Positions 1-6,581 are shown, counted from the first letter of the stretch. The stretch is 8,659 nucleotides of DNA from Ekhidna sp. (GCA_013214445.1 JABSPG010000148.1:1-8659); one strand, 5' to 3'. The notes: generated from the sequence alone by a model not told the origin. A program made the numbers and translations.

Positions 1-65
1 GTTGGAATATTCTTGCGGTAACAAGTCCAACAAGGGCGACTTGTCTGGGAAATGGTTTTCGACAA
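1..65. other. Unassigned edge segment downstream of ilvA
   Basis: The 65 nt beyond the ilvA stop contain no convincing gene, terminator or RNA. Two antisense reading frames are open: minus-strand VENHFPDKSPLLDLLPQEYS, running off the edge, and plus-strand CGNKSNKGDLSGKWFSTIKR, ending at a TAA at 74-76. Either could be the end of a neighbouring gene, but the window is too short to choose. The inverted repeat ACAAGT/ACTTGT (21-26 and 39-44) lacks a T-run and is not a credible terminator. Confidence 0.3.
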
Positions 66-1325
66 TCAAACGATAAGATTAAGAAGTTCTGGTTGGTTAT
101 TTAAGTAACTACCAAAGAAGTGTTTCTCTTTCATTCGTTCGATCAACGAAGGCAAATCTTCAGGACTACTTAGTTCAACGCCTACGACCGCAGCGCCCTT
201 CTCTCTTGAGTTCTTCTTGGTGTATTCGAAATGCGTGATGTCATCTTTCGGTCCAAGTATTTCTGCCACGAATTCCTTCAGTGCTCCAGCTCTTTGCGGA
301 AAACGAACCACAAAGTAGTGCTTCAATCCCTTGTACAAGAGTGCTCTTTCTTTTATTTCCTCTGTCCGAGTGATGTCATTATTGCTTCCGCTCACGACAC
401 AAACGACTGTCTTGCCTTCAATGTCATCCCTTATTTGATCCAATGCGGAAATTGATAAAGCTCCAGCGGGCTCAACGATGACTGCTTCACGATTATACAG
501 CTCTAGCATTGTCTCGCAAATCTTCCCTTCATGCACGGTGAGCACATCGTCCAAAGTGTTTTTACAGATCTCAAATGTGAGATCTCCTACTTGTCTGACC
601 GCCGCACCATCAACAAATTTTTCAATCTTCCCTAGTGTTGTGTTTTTTCCATTAGAGATAGAAGTTTGCATCGCTGGTGCACCGAGAGGTTCTATACCAA
701 TGATTTTTGTTTTTGGTGATAGCGTTTTAAACACAGTGCTGACTCCAGCAGCAAGTCCGCCACCACCGATCGGTAATATCAAATAGTCTATTGGATCTTC
801 AATCTGATTTAGTATTTCCAATCCTACCGTTCCCTGTCCTTCTATCACCTTTTGATCATCAAAAGGGTGAATGAAAGAGGCATGGTTTTCCTTTTGGAAC
901 TGCAAGGCGGCCTGATAGGAGTCATCAAATGTGTCGCCGACCAATTGAATATCTACATACTCTTTTCCAAACATCCGAACCTGCTCCACTTTCTGATTCG
1001 GCGTAGGAATTGGCATAAAAATCGTCCCTTTGATTTTTAGTTTATGGCAAGAATACGCCACGCCCTGAGCATGGTTGCCGGCACTCGCGCAGACTACTCC
1101 TGCTTTGGAATCATCTGGAGTCAGCGAGGACATTTTGTTATAAGCACCCCTGATTTTGTAGGATCTTACTGGCTGTAAGTCTTCTCGTTTGAACAAAATC
1201 TTAGCCCCAAACTTCTCTGAATGATTGAGATTATAGAGGAGAGGGGTAAGGCTAGCTACCTCCTTTATGGAGGTGGCTGCCTGCTCTATGTTACTAAGCG
1301 ATATGGTATTTTCGAGAGTAGTCAC
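66..1325 (-). CDS. ilvA: Threonine dehydratase (deaminase), biosynthetic
   Basis: This PLP enzyme converts L-threonine to 2-oxobutanoate and ammonia, the committed step to isoleucine. The PLP lysine is K57 in SYKIRGAYNKM. The phosphate-neighbouring SAGNHAQG is at 81-88 and the glycine-rich PLP-phosphate loop GGGG at 187-190. A single ACT-like regulatory domain occupies about residues 332-419 (HYFVVRFPQRAGALKEF onward). At 419 residues it resembles the Bacillus-type enzyme (about 420 aa), in contrast with E. coli IlvA (514 aa, two ACT-like repeats), so isoleucine feedback would act through one domain. The start is GTG at 1325, overlapping the ilvC TAG as TAGTG. The next in-frame Met is residue 65, inside the conserved core, so GTG is the only sensible start. 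It is the last recognisable gene of the ilv unit, and no clear terminator is visible in the 65 nt that follow. Confidence 0.96.
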   Translation of the reverse strand: MTTLENTISLSNIEQAATSIKEVASLTPLLYNLNHSEKFGAKILFKREDLQPVRSYKIRGAYNKMSSLTPDDSKAGVVCASAGNHAQGVAYSCHKLKIKGTIFMPIPTPNQKVEQVRMFGKEYVDIQLVGDTFDDSYQAALQFQKENHASFIHPFDDQKVIEGQGTVGLEILNQIEDPIDYLILPIGGGGLAAGVSTVFKTLSPKTKIIGIEPLGAPAMQTSISNGKNTTLGKIEKFVDGAAVRQVGDLTFEICKNTLDDVLTVHEGKICETMLELYNREAVIVEPAGALSISALDQIRDDIEGKTVVCVVSGSNNDITRTEEIKERALLYKGLKHYFVVRFPQRAGALKEFVAEILGPKDDITHFEYTKKNSREKGAAVVGVELSSPEDLPSLIERMKEKHFFGSYLNNQPELLNLIV

Positions 1326-2371
1326 TAGCTATTTTCTGGGCGTAATTGTCTCACGGCTGCACCTGCTCGCCACATTTCAGATTCCTTCAGTTCTGCTAGT
1401 TCCTTTTCTAAGCCTGCACGGTAATCTGATTTTTCGTTCGCTGTGATCGTGATTTTTGCTTCGTTTCCAGTTTCTACACTATCATAAAGTTCTTCAAATA
1501 CTGGGCTAACAGCATCTCTAAATTTCTTCCACCAATCTAGTGCGCCTCGTTGTGCAGTCGTAGAACAGTTTGCATACATCCAGTCCATGCCATTCTCAGC
1601 AACTAATGGATACAAAGATTGAGTAGCTTCTTCTACCGTTTCATTAAATGCTTCCGATGGTGAGTGCCCCCTTTTGCGCAAGAGGTCGTATTGAGCGGCA
1701 AATAAGCCTTGAATGGCTCCCATCAAACTTCCTCGTTCTCCAGTGAGATCACTGTAAACTTCCTTTTGAAAATTCGTCTCGAATAGATATCCAGATCCAA
1801 CTCCAATTCCTAATGCGATTACTCTTTCTCTTGCCTTGCCTGTAGCATCTTGGTGGATTGCAAAAGAGGAATTCAGTCCTTTTCCAGCAACAAATAGTCT
1901 TCTCAAAGAAGTACCAGATCCCTTAGGAGCAACAAGAATCACATCTACATCTGATGGAGGAATAATGCCTGTCTGGTCTTTGTAGGTGATACCAAAACCA
2001 TGACTGAAATAGAGAGCCTTTCCAGGAGTAAGATACTTTTTTACATTTTCCCATTGCGCGATCTGCCCCGCATCCGATAATAAATATTGGATGATGGTAC
2101 CTTTCTCACAAGCTTCATCTATTTCAAAGAGATCGACTCCTTCAGTAAATCCATCCGCTTGCGCCTTTGCCCAGGAGTCACCGCCTTTTCTTTGTCCAAC
2201 AATGACATTAAATCCATTGTCTTTTAGATTTAGTGCTTGTCCAGGGCCTTGTACCCCATATCCAATCACTGCGATGGTCTCATCTTTTAATATTTCTCGT
2301 GCTTTATCTAATGGGAACTCTTCACGGGTGACTACCTCTTCTACAGTTCCTCCAAAGTCAATTTTTGCCAT
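1325..2371 (-). CDS. ilvC: Ketol-acid reductoisomerase, fungal-mitochondrial-like
   Basis: IlvC performs the Mg2+-dependent alkyl shift and NAD(P)H reduction of acetolactate or acetohydroxybutanoate to the dihydroxy acids used by IlvD. The Rossmann motif is VIGYGVQGPGQ (about 35-45). The cofactor-phosphate loop is at about 59-66 (GQRKGGDS). The catalytic domain shows H124, K150 (VAPKGSG), the metal ligands D208 and E212 in DLTGERG, E244 and E248 in NETVEEATQ, and S270 in NCSTTAQRG. The length of 348 and the C-terminus, LEKELAELKESEMWRAGAAV then RQLRPENS, match the yeast Ilv5 pattern as I recall it much better than the typical short bacterial class I enzyme (about 330 aa) or the E. coli class II enzyme (about 490 aa). 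This clade is known from Bacteroidota. The ATG start gives MAKIDFGG. Its TAG stop shares its G with the GTG start of ilvA. Confidence 0.97.
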   Translation of the reverse strand: MAKIDFGGTVEEVVTREEFPLDKAREILKDETIAVIGYGVQGPGQALNLKDNGFNVIVGQRKGGDSWAKAQADGFTEGVDLFEIDEACEKGTIIQYLLSDAGQIAQWENVKKYLTPGKALYFSHGFGITYKDQTGIIPPSDVDVILVAPKGSGTSLRRLFVAGKGLNSSFAIHQDATGKARERVIALGIGVGSGYLFETNFQKEVYSDLTGERGSLMGAIQGLFAAQYDLLRKRGHSPSEAFNETVEEATQSLYPLVAENGMDWMYANCSTTAQRGALDWWKKFRDAVSPVFEELYDSVETGNEAKITITANEKSDYRAGLEKELAELKESEMWRAGAAVRQLRPENS

Positions 2372-2392
2372 TTTCTAATTCAGTTTTTCTAG

Positions 2393-2953
2393 TTAAAATT
2401 CTTTAATGCTTAAGCTATTTGAGTTTGAGGTTTCCAGTTCTTGGATGAAAGCCTCTGTTCGTCTTTTTGATTTTGATAGCGCTACTCTTCCTGACCTTAC
2501 AAATTCCAATAGATCGTATGGTACCAATGCCTCATATAGTTCATGCGTCTCCTGCTTGATGCCGGTTTTTTCTATGACTATTTGGTCGTTTTCCGTAGCT
2601 ACGATTTTGGCTCCATGGTTTCTGATCAGCTGCTCCAATTCTTTGTTTTCCTCGTATACTTGAAGCCCAAGCTTGTACAGAGCAATCTCTCGATAATAGA
2701 TCTCACTTTCCTCGTAATAAAAGGAGCCTAGTACATCAACTACCTTCCGGATTTGTTTTACAATCTTCTCAACATCTACTTTCGTGAGAGAAACGACAAT
2801 CGTGTATCGACTAACCTCACTAATCTCTGAGCTGGATACATTCAAGCTTCTGATATTGATTTTTCTCCTATTGAAAATGATTGTGATCTTATTTAATAGG
2901 CCGGGCTTATCCTCTGTCAGGATGGATATGGTGTATAATTTCTCTTCCATCAC
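2393..2953 (-). CDS. ilvN: Acetolactate synthase, small regulatory subunit
   Basis: This is the regulatory partner of IlvB; it activates the catalytic subunit and confers feedback inhibition by valine. An ACT domain occupies about residues 6-77 (YTISILTEDKPGLLNKI, then NIRSLNVSSSE). The glycine of the DKPG turn (G18) and N33 keep the spacing of G14 and N29 in E. coli IlvH, positions linked there to valine binding, so valine feedback is probably retained. A C-terminal AHAS small-subunit domain follows (about 88-165: REIALYKLGL, then IVIEKTG, then LVPYDLLEFVRSGRVAL). At 186 residues it is a full-length small subunit, longer than the one-domain E. coli IlvN/IlvM. Start choice: the ATG at 2953 gives the classic ATGA overlap with ilvB; a second ATG follows immediately at 2950. 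ilvC begins 21 nt after the stop. Confidence 0.96.
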   Translation of the reverse strand: MMEEKLYTISILTEDKPGLLNKITIIFNRRKINIRSLNVSSSEISEVSRYTIVVSLTKVDVEKIVKQIRKVVDVLGSFYYEESEIYYREIALYKLGLQVYEENKELEQLIRNHGAKIVATENDQIVIEKTGIKQETHELYEALVPYDLLEFVRSGRVALSKSKRRTEAFIQELETSNSNSLSIKEF

Positions 2954-4683
2954 TCTAATCTTATTTTTGATACTGAACTTCCGGTAGGCACCATAGGAAA
3001 GACATTTTCTTCTTTTTCAACCATCACCTCCAGTAAACTAGCGCCATCGGTGTTGAGCCAGTTGTCGAAGGCGTCCTCCAATTCATCCCGATTTTCAATT
3101 CTTCTTGCAGGGACATTATAGCTCTCACTTAATTTGATGAAATCAGGGTTCTGCATTTCTGTGAAAGAATACCTCTTGTCGAAGAAGAGTTGCTGCCATT
3201 GGCGTACCATTCCTAGGAACTCATTATTAAGAATCAAGATCTTGACCCCTACATTGTATTGCATAATTAGACCAAGTTCCTGGAGGGTCATTTGAAAGCC
3301 CCCATCACCAACAATAGCTATGACTTCTCTATCTTGAGCTCCAATCTTGGCTCCAATTGCCGCTGGCAGACAGAATCCCATTGTGCCGAGTCCTCCTGAA
3401 GTGATGTGACTTCTTTTATGATCGAACTTATAGTAGCGGCTAGCCATCATTTGATGCTGACCCACGTCTGTGACAACAAGTGACTTGCCCTCTGTGTAGT
3501 TTGATAATTTGTGAATGACTTCCGCCATGGTCATTTTACTGCTTGCAGGGTCAATAGACTTTTTGATGGCTTTATCCATCTCTATTCGATCGCAAGCATG
3601 GAATTCCTCTAACCAGTCCTCATGTGTATTTTCATTCACTAATGGAAGTAGTGCCTTAAGCGCTTGCTTGGCATCCCCATTTATGGCTACCTCAGACTTG
3701 ATGTTTTTGTCTATTTCCGCTGGATCTAGCTCAATATGGATGACTTTTGCTTGAGCTGCATAGGTCGAAACATCTCCGGTCACTCGGTCATCAAATCTCA
3801 TTCCTACCGCTATGAATACATCACATTCATTGGTCTTGACATTTGGGCCATAGTTCCCATGCATTCCAGTATAGCCAACATACAAAGGATGTCTGGTAGA
3901 AAATGCCGAAAGCCCCAGCAGGGTGGAAGCTGCAGGTATTCCAGTCTTTTCTATAAATGCTTGAAGTTCCTCCTCAGCTTCTGATAGAATGACTCCCTGC
4001 CCAAAAAGCAAATAAGGTTTCTTCGCTGTATTTATCAGTTTTGCGGCAGCTTCTAGTGGTTCTTTTCTTAGCTCAGGATAAGGGTGATAGCTCCTGATTC
4101 GATCACATGGTTTATAGGTGTATTCGAAAGAGCTTTGCTGTGCATCTTTTGTGATATCGATGAGCACAGGACCCGGCCTGCCTGACTTGGCGATGTAAAA
4201 CGCCTTTGCAATTGCTTCCGGGATTTCATCTGCTTGAGTCACTTGGAAATTCCACTTAGTGACAGGCATAGAAATACCTATGATGTCGGTTTCCTGAAAT
4301 GCATCGCTTCCCAAAAGGTGACTGGCCACTTGTCCAGTGATACAAACCAATGGAGTGGAATCGATCATTGCATCGGTGATGCCGGTGATTAAATTGGTCG
4401 CTCCGGGTCCCGAAGTAGCAAAGCAGACTCCCACTTTTCCCGAAGAGCGAGCATAGCCCTGAGCGGCGTGAATAGCTCCTTGTTCATGACGAGACAAATA
4501 ATGATTGAGCTGATCCGAATAGCCGTATAACGAATCGTAGACAGGCATGATTGCACCGCCCGGATAACCGAAAATAGTATCAACTTCCTCCTCAATTAAG
4601 CATTTAAGCACTGCTTCTGAGCCTAGCACTTGTTGAGAAGCTTTCGTTTCCTCTTTTGTTCTTTCTATCGTTGATGTACTCAT
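2950..4683 (-). CDS. ilvB: Acetolactate (acetohydroxyacid) synthase, large catalytic subunit
   Basis: This ThDP- and FAD-dependent enzyme condenses two pyruvates to 2-acetolactate (Val/Leu branch), or pyruvate with 2-oxobutanoate to 2-aceto-2-hydroxybutanoate (Ile branch). The 577 residues show the three usual domains. The N-terminal pyrimidine-binding domain has FGYPGGAIMPVYD and the catalytic glutamate E67 in SRHEQGA. The central domain carries VGMRFDDRVTG (about 293-303), typical of the FAD-binding anabolic form. The C-terminal ThDP-pyrophosphate domain has GDG at 459-461 and closes with NN at 486-487. GMVRQWQQ (W496) is the conserved active-site lip known as a herbicide-contact position in plant homologues. 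It is therefore an anabolic AHAS and not the FAD-free catabolic AlsS type. The stop overlaps the ilvN start by 4 nt (ATGA), which fits coupled synthesis of the two subunits. Confidence 0.97.
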   Translation of the reverse strand: MSTSTIERTKEETKASQQVLGSEAVLKCLIEEEVDTIFGYPGGAIMPVYDSLYGYSDQLNHYLSRHEQGAIHAAQGYARSSGKVGVCFATSGPGATNLITGITDAMIDSTPLVCITGQVASHLLGSDAFQETDIIGISMPVTKWNFQVTQADEIPEAIAKAFYIAKSGRPGPVLIDITKDAQQSSFEYTYKPCDRIRSYHPYPELRKEPLEAAAKLINTAKKPYLLFGQGVILSEAEEELQAFIEKTGIPAASTLLGLSAFSTRHPLYVGYTGMHGNYGPNVKTNECDVFIAVGMRFDDRVTGDVSTYAAQAKVIHIELDPAEIDKNIKSEVAINGDAKQALKALLPLVNENTHEDWLEEFHACDRIEMDKAIKKSIDPASSKMTMAEVIHKLSNYTEGKSLVVTDVGQHQMMASRYYKFDHKRSHITSGGLGTMGFCLPAAIGAKIGAQDREVIAIVGDGGFQMTLQELGLIMQYNVGVKILILNNEFLGMVRQWQQLFFDKRYSFTEMQNPDFIKLSESYNVPARRIENRDELEDAFDNWLNTDGASLLEVMVEKEENVFPMVPTGSSVSKIRLE

Positions 4684-4705
4684 GATTACGCTCGTTTAGT
4701 GTTGA

Positions 4706-6379
4706 TCATTCATCAGTCATGCAGCCTTCCGATGCTGTAGTTACTGAATTGATATACTTCTTTAAAATTCCTCTTTTTGCTTTGTATGCTGGTTTTACCC
4801 ACTGCTTCTGTCTTGCTAGCAGTTCTTCTTCGGATAGTTTTACAGTTAATGTATTGTTTTTTGCGTCTATGCAAATGATATCACCATTCTGGATTAAGCC
4901 CAGTGGGCCGCCTTCTTGAGCTTCTGGAGTAATGTGACCCACAACAAAACCGTGTGATCCACCAGAGAATCGGCCGTCAGTGATGAGCGCTACATCTTTG
5001 CCAAGTCCTGCTCCCATCACTGCTCCAGTTGGTTTTAGCATTTCAGGCATTCCAGGGGCACCTTTGGGGCCTGAGTATCTGATGACAATTACCTCACCTG
5101 GTTTCACTTCCTTACTGATGCCTTCAATAGCTTCAAATTCATCTTCGTAGCATCTGGCAGGACCTTCAAAGTACTCTCCTTCTTTCCCCGTGATTTTTGC
5201 TACGGCACCTTCAGGGGCTAGATTACCCTTCAATATTTGAAGGTGACCTGTCGGCTTTATAGGATTACTGAAATCATGAATGACCTTCTGATTTTCCTTT
5301 AATTCCCCAAACCCTTCCAGATTCTCAGCTATCGTCTTCCCCGTCACCGTTAGGCAATCTCCATTGAGATACCCTTCTTTGAGCATGAGTTTTAGCACAG
5401 CGGGAATACCTCCAACCTCATACAGATCTTCCATCAGGTACTCTCCACTAGGTTTCAGATCGGCAATGAAGGGTGTTTTATCAGAAATGTTTTGAAAATC
5501 ATCAAGGGTTAGAGGTACGCCAGCAGATTTTGCCATGGCAATCATATGTAGCACAGCGTTGGTTGATCCACCCAGCACCATGATTAATCGTAGCGCGTTT
5601 TCAAAAGATGCTCGCGTCATGATGTCAGAGGGACGGATATCTTCCTTCAAAAGGTGCTTAATTGCTAATCCGATTTGTTGGATTTCTTTCTTTTTGTCTT
5701 CGCTAACAGCTGGGTTCGAGGAGGAGGTTGGTAGGCTCATTCCCAGCGCCTCGATTGCTGAAGACATGGTGTTTGCAGTGTACATCCCTCCACAAGCACC
5801 TGGTCCTGGTATGGCATTTTTTATGATCCCTTGATAGTCTTCATCAGAAATCTGGTTGCCGATCTTTTGACCATAAGCTTCAAAAGCAGAAACGATATTG
5901 AGTTTTTCACCCTTCCATTTCCCTGATTTGACTGTGCCACCGTAGACCATTAGTCCAGGTCGATTCAGCCTTCCAAGCGCCATGATAGAGCCAGGCATAT
6001 TTTTATCACAGCCAACAACAGGGACTATGGCGTCATAGAATTGAGCATTTGCTACGGTTTCAATAGAATCAGCAATTATATCCCTGGAGATTAGGGAATA
6101 CTTCATTCCCACGGTTCCGTTAGACATCCCATCGCTAACTCCGATGGTGTGAAAGATCAATCCCAGTAAATCAGCTTCATTGACGCTCTTCTTTACCTGA
6201 TGAGCTAGAATGTTGAGATGCATATTGCAAGGGTTTCCCTCAAAGCCGGTACTTACAATTCCTACTTGTCCCTTTTTGAGGTCATTTTCAGAAAGGCCCA
6301 AAGCATATAATTGGGCTTGAGAACCTGGCTGAGAGGGATCTTGCGTAATGGTCTTACTATATTTATTTAATTCACTCAT
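4706..6379 (-). CDS. ilvD: Dihydroxyacid dehydratase
   Basis: IlvD dehydrates 2,3-dihydroxy-isovalerate and 2,3-dihydroxy-3-methylvalerate to the oxo-acid precursors of valine (and leucine) and isoleucine. It is a cytoplasmic Fe-S enzyme. The three cluster cysteines are visible at residues 51 (EGNPCNMHL), 124 (GCDKNMPG) and 196 (GPGACGGMYTANTM), numbered from the ATG at 6379. Further family motifs are GGSTNAVLHM and, near the C-terminus, KDVALITDGRFSGGSHG. I chose the ATG at 6379 (MSELNKYSKTITQ, 557 aa) because family members usually begin close to this sequence. An in-frame ATG at 6394 (adding MPKHP, 562 aa) directly follows the attenuator T-run and has the SD-like AGAAGGG seven nucleotides upstream, so it remains a real alternative. 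This is the first structural gene behind the attenuator; ilvB follows after 22 nt. Confidence 0.96.
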   Translation of the reverse strand: MSELNKYSKTITQDPSQPGSQAQLYALGLSENDLKKGQVGIVSTGFEGNPCNMHLNILAHQVKKSVNEADLLGLIFHTIGVSDGMSNGTVGMKYSLISRDIIADSIETVANAQFYDAIVPVVGCDKNMPGSIMALGRLNRPGLMVYGGTVKSGKWKGEKLNIVSAFEAYGQKIGNQISDEDYQGIIKNAIPGPGACGGMYTANTMSSAIEALGMSLPTSSSNPAVSEDKKKEIQQIGLAIKHLLKEDIRPSDIMTRASFENALRLIMVLGGSTNAVLHMIAMAKSAGVPLTLDDFQNISDKTPFIADLKPSGEYLMEDLYEVGGIPAVLKLMLKEGYLNGDCLTVTGKTIAENLEGFGELKENQKVIHDFSNPIKPTGHLQILKGNLAPEGAVAKITGKEGEYFEGPARCYEDEFEAIEGISKEVKPGEVIVIRYSGPKGAPGMPEMLKPTGAVMGAGLGKDVALITDGRFSGGSHGFVVGHITPEAQEGGPLGLIQNGDIICIDAKNNTLTVKLSEEELLARQKQWVKPAYKAKRGILKKYINSVTTASEGCMTDE

Positions 6380-6394
6380 GGGATGTTTGGGCAT

Positions 6395-6425
6395 AAAAAA
6401 ACCCTTCTCGGTGTTGAGAAGGGTT
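6395..6425 (-). terminator. Intrinsic attenuator terminator directly in front of ilvD
   Basis: On the minus strand the stem AACCCTTCTC (6425-6416) and GAGAAGGGTT (6409-6400) encloses a 6-nt loop, AACACC. The run of seven T, of which the first two pair in the stem, ends at 6395. The ATG at 6394 follows immediately. A full-strength terminator between a promoter and the genes it serves makes sense only as a conditional stop. Its 5' arm and loop contain segment 3 of the antiterminator, so the two structures cannot coexist. Confidence 0.92.
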
Positions 6426-6503
6426 CGTATATCTTAATCATTACACTTCTCAACACCATCGATTTTCGATGACAATCACATTAAAAATGATGATAGTATT
6501 GAG
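6410..6503 (-). promoter_or_regulatory. Attenuator: alternative 1:2 and 2:3 (antiterminator) RNA pairings
   Basis: Three segments of the leader RNA can pair in alternatives. Segment 1 is CUCAAUACU (6503-6495, leader codons 2-4). Segment 2 is GGUGUUGAGAAG (6457-6446), which overlaps the leader stop codon. Segment 3 is CUUCUCAACACC (6421-6410). Segments 2 and 3 are perfectly complementary over 12 bp with a 24-nt loop. Segment 1 can pair with the first nine bases of segment 2 using two G-U pairs. Segment 3 is also the 5' arm and loop of the terminator at 6395-6425, so 2:3 excludes termination. This is the standard ribosome-position logic of trp/ilv-type attenuation: starvation favours 2:3 and read-through into ilvDBNCA, while sufficiency favours termination. 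The pairings are read directly from the sequence; the switching behaviour is inferred from known systems. Confidence 0.87.
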
Positions 6504-6506
6504 CAT
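6450..6506 (-). CDS. ilvL: ilv operon leader peptide (18 aa, Ile/Val-rich)
   Basis: This is a short ORF, ATG to TGA, encoding MLNTIIIFNVIVIENRWC. Eight of its 18 residues are branched-chain amino acids: Ile at 5, 6, 7, 11 and 13, Val at 10 and 12, Leu at 2. It lies about 55 nt upstream of the first possible ilvD start. Its last codons and stop run into the 5' arm of the antiterminator. In proteobacterial ilv operons such a peptide is the sensor: ribosomes stall at Ile/Val codons when the charged tRNAs are scarce. Here a stall at codons 5-7 would cover codons 2-4, which can otherwise pair with segment 2. A ribosome that reaches the stop would cover segment 2 and let the terminator form. The A-rich stretch AAGAAAAAAAAGTGA lies upstream, with no strong Shine-Dalgarno, as is normal for Bacteroidota. 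The symbol is by analogy with E. coli ilvL; sequence homology is not implied. Confidence 0.88.
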   Translation of the reverse strand: MLNTIIIFNVIVIENRWC

Positions 6507-6549
6507 GCTTAGATTCACTTTTTTTTCTTATTGTTAAAAATTGAGAAGA

Positions 6550-6581
6550 CAATGATATAACCATTTATATATGAATTCCAA
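6550..6581 (-). promoter_or_regulatory. Candidate Bacteroidota-type promoter for the ilv leader
   Basis: On the minus strand a TTG (6581-6579) is followed after 21 nt by TATCATTG (6557-6550). This matches the Bacteroidota housekeeping -7 consensus TAnnTTTG at five of six fixed positions, with a -33 TTG at an accepted spacing. The surrounding sequence is very A/T-rich. Transcription would begin near 6543, giving about 37 nt of untranslated RNA before the leader peptide ATG and about 150 nt to the end of the attenuator terminator. The location, directly after leuB and directly before the leader ORF, is what an independent ilv promoter would require. The motif is short and degenerate, so the call rests mainly on position. 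Confidence 0.5.

Noticed and set aside
21..44. Terminator after ilvA formed by ACAAGT/ACTTGT
   Set aside because: The 6-bp stem has a 12-nt loop and no T-run on either side, so it is too weak to call.
231..1040. Plus-strand ORFs opposite ilvA (e.g. 231-455, 478-786, 852-1040)
   Set aside because: They are antisense to a clearly conserved enzyme, have low-complexity Ser/Pro/Phe-rich translations and show no recognisable domain.
2091..2987. Plus-strand ORFs opposite ilvC and ilvN
   Set aside because: They are shadows of the minus-strand codons of real genes, with no family features or initiation context.
4389..4595. Minus-strand 68-codon ORF inside ilvB in another frame
   Set aside because: It lies entirely within the conserved N-terminal domain of IlvB and has no recognisable motif.
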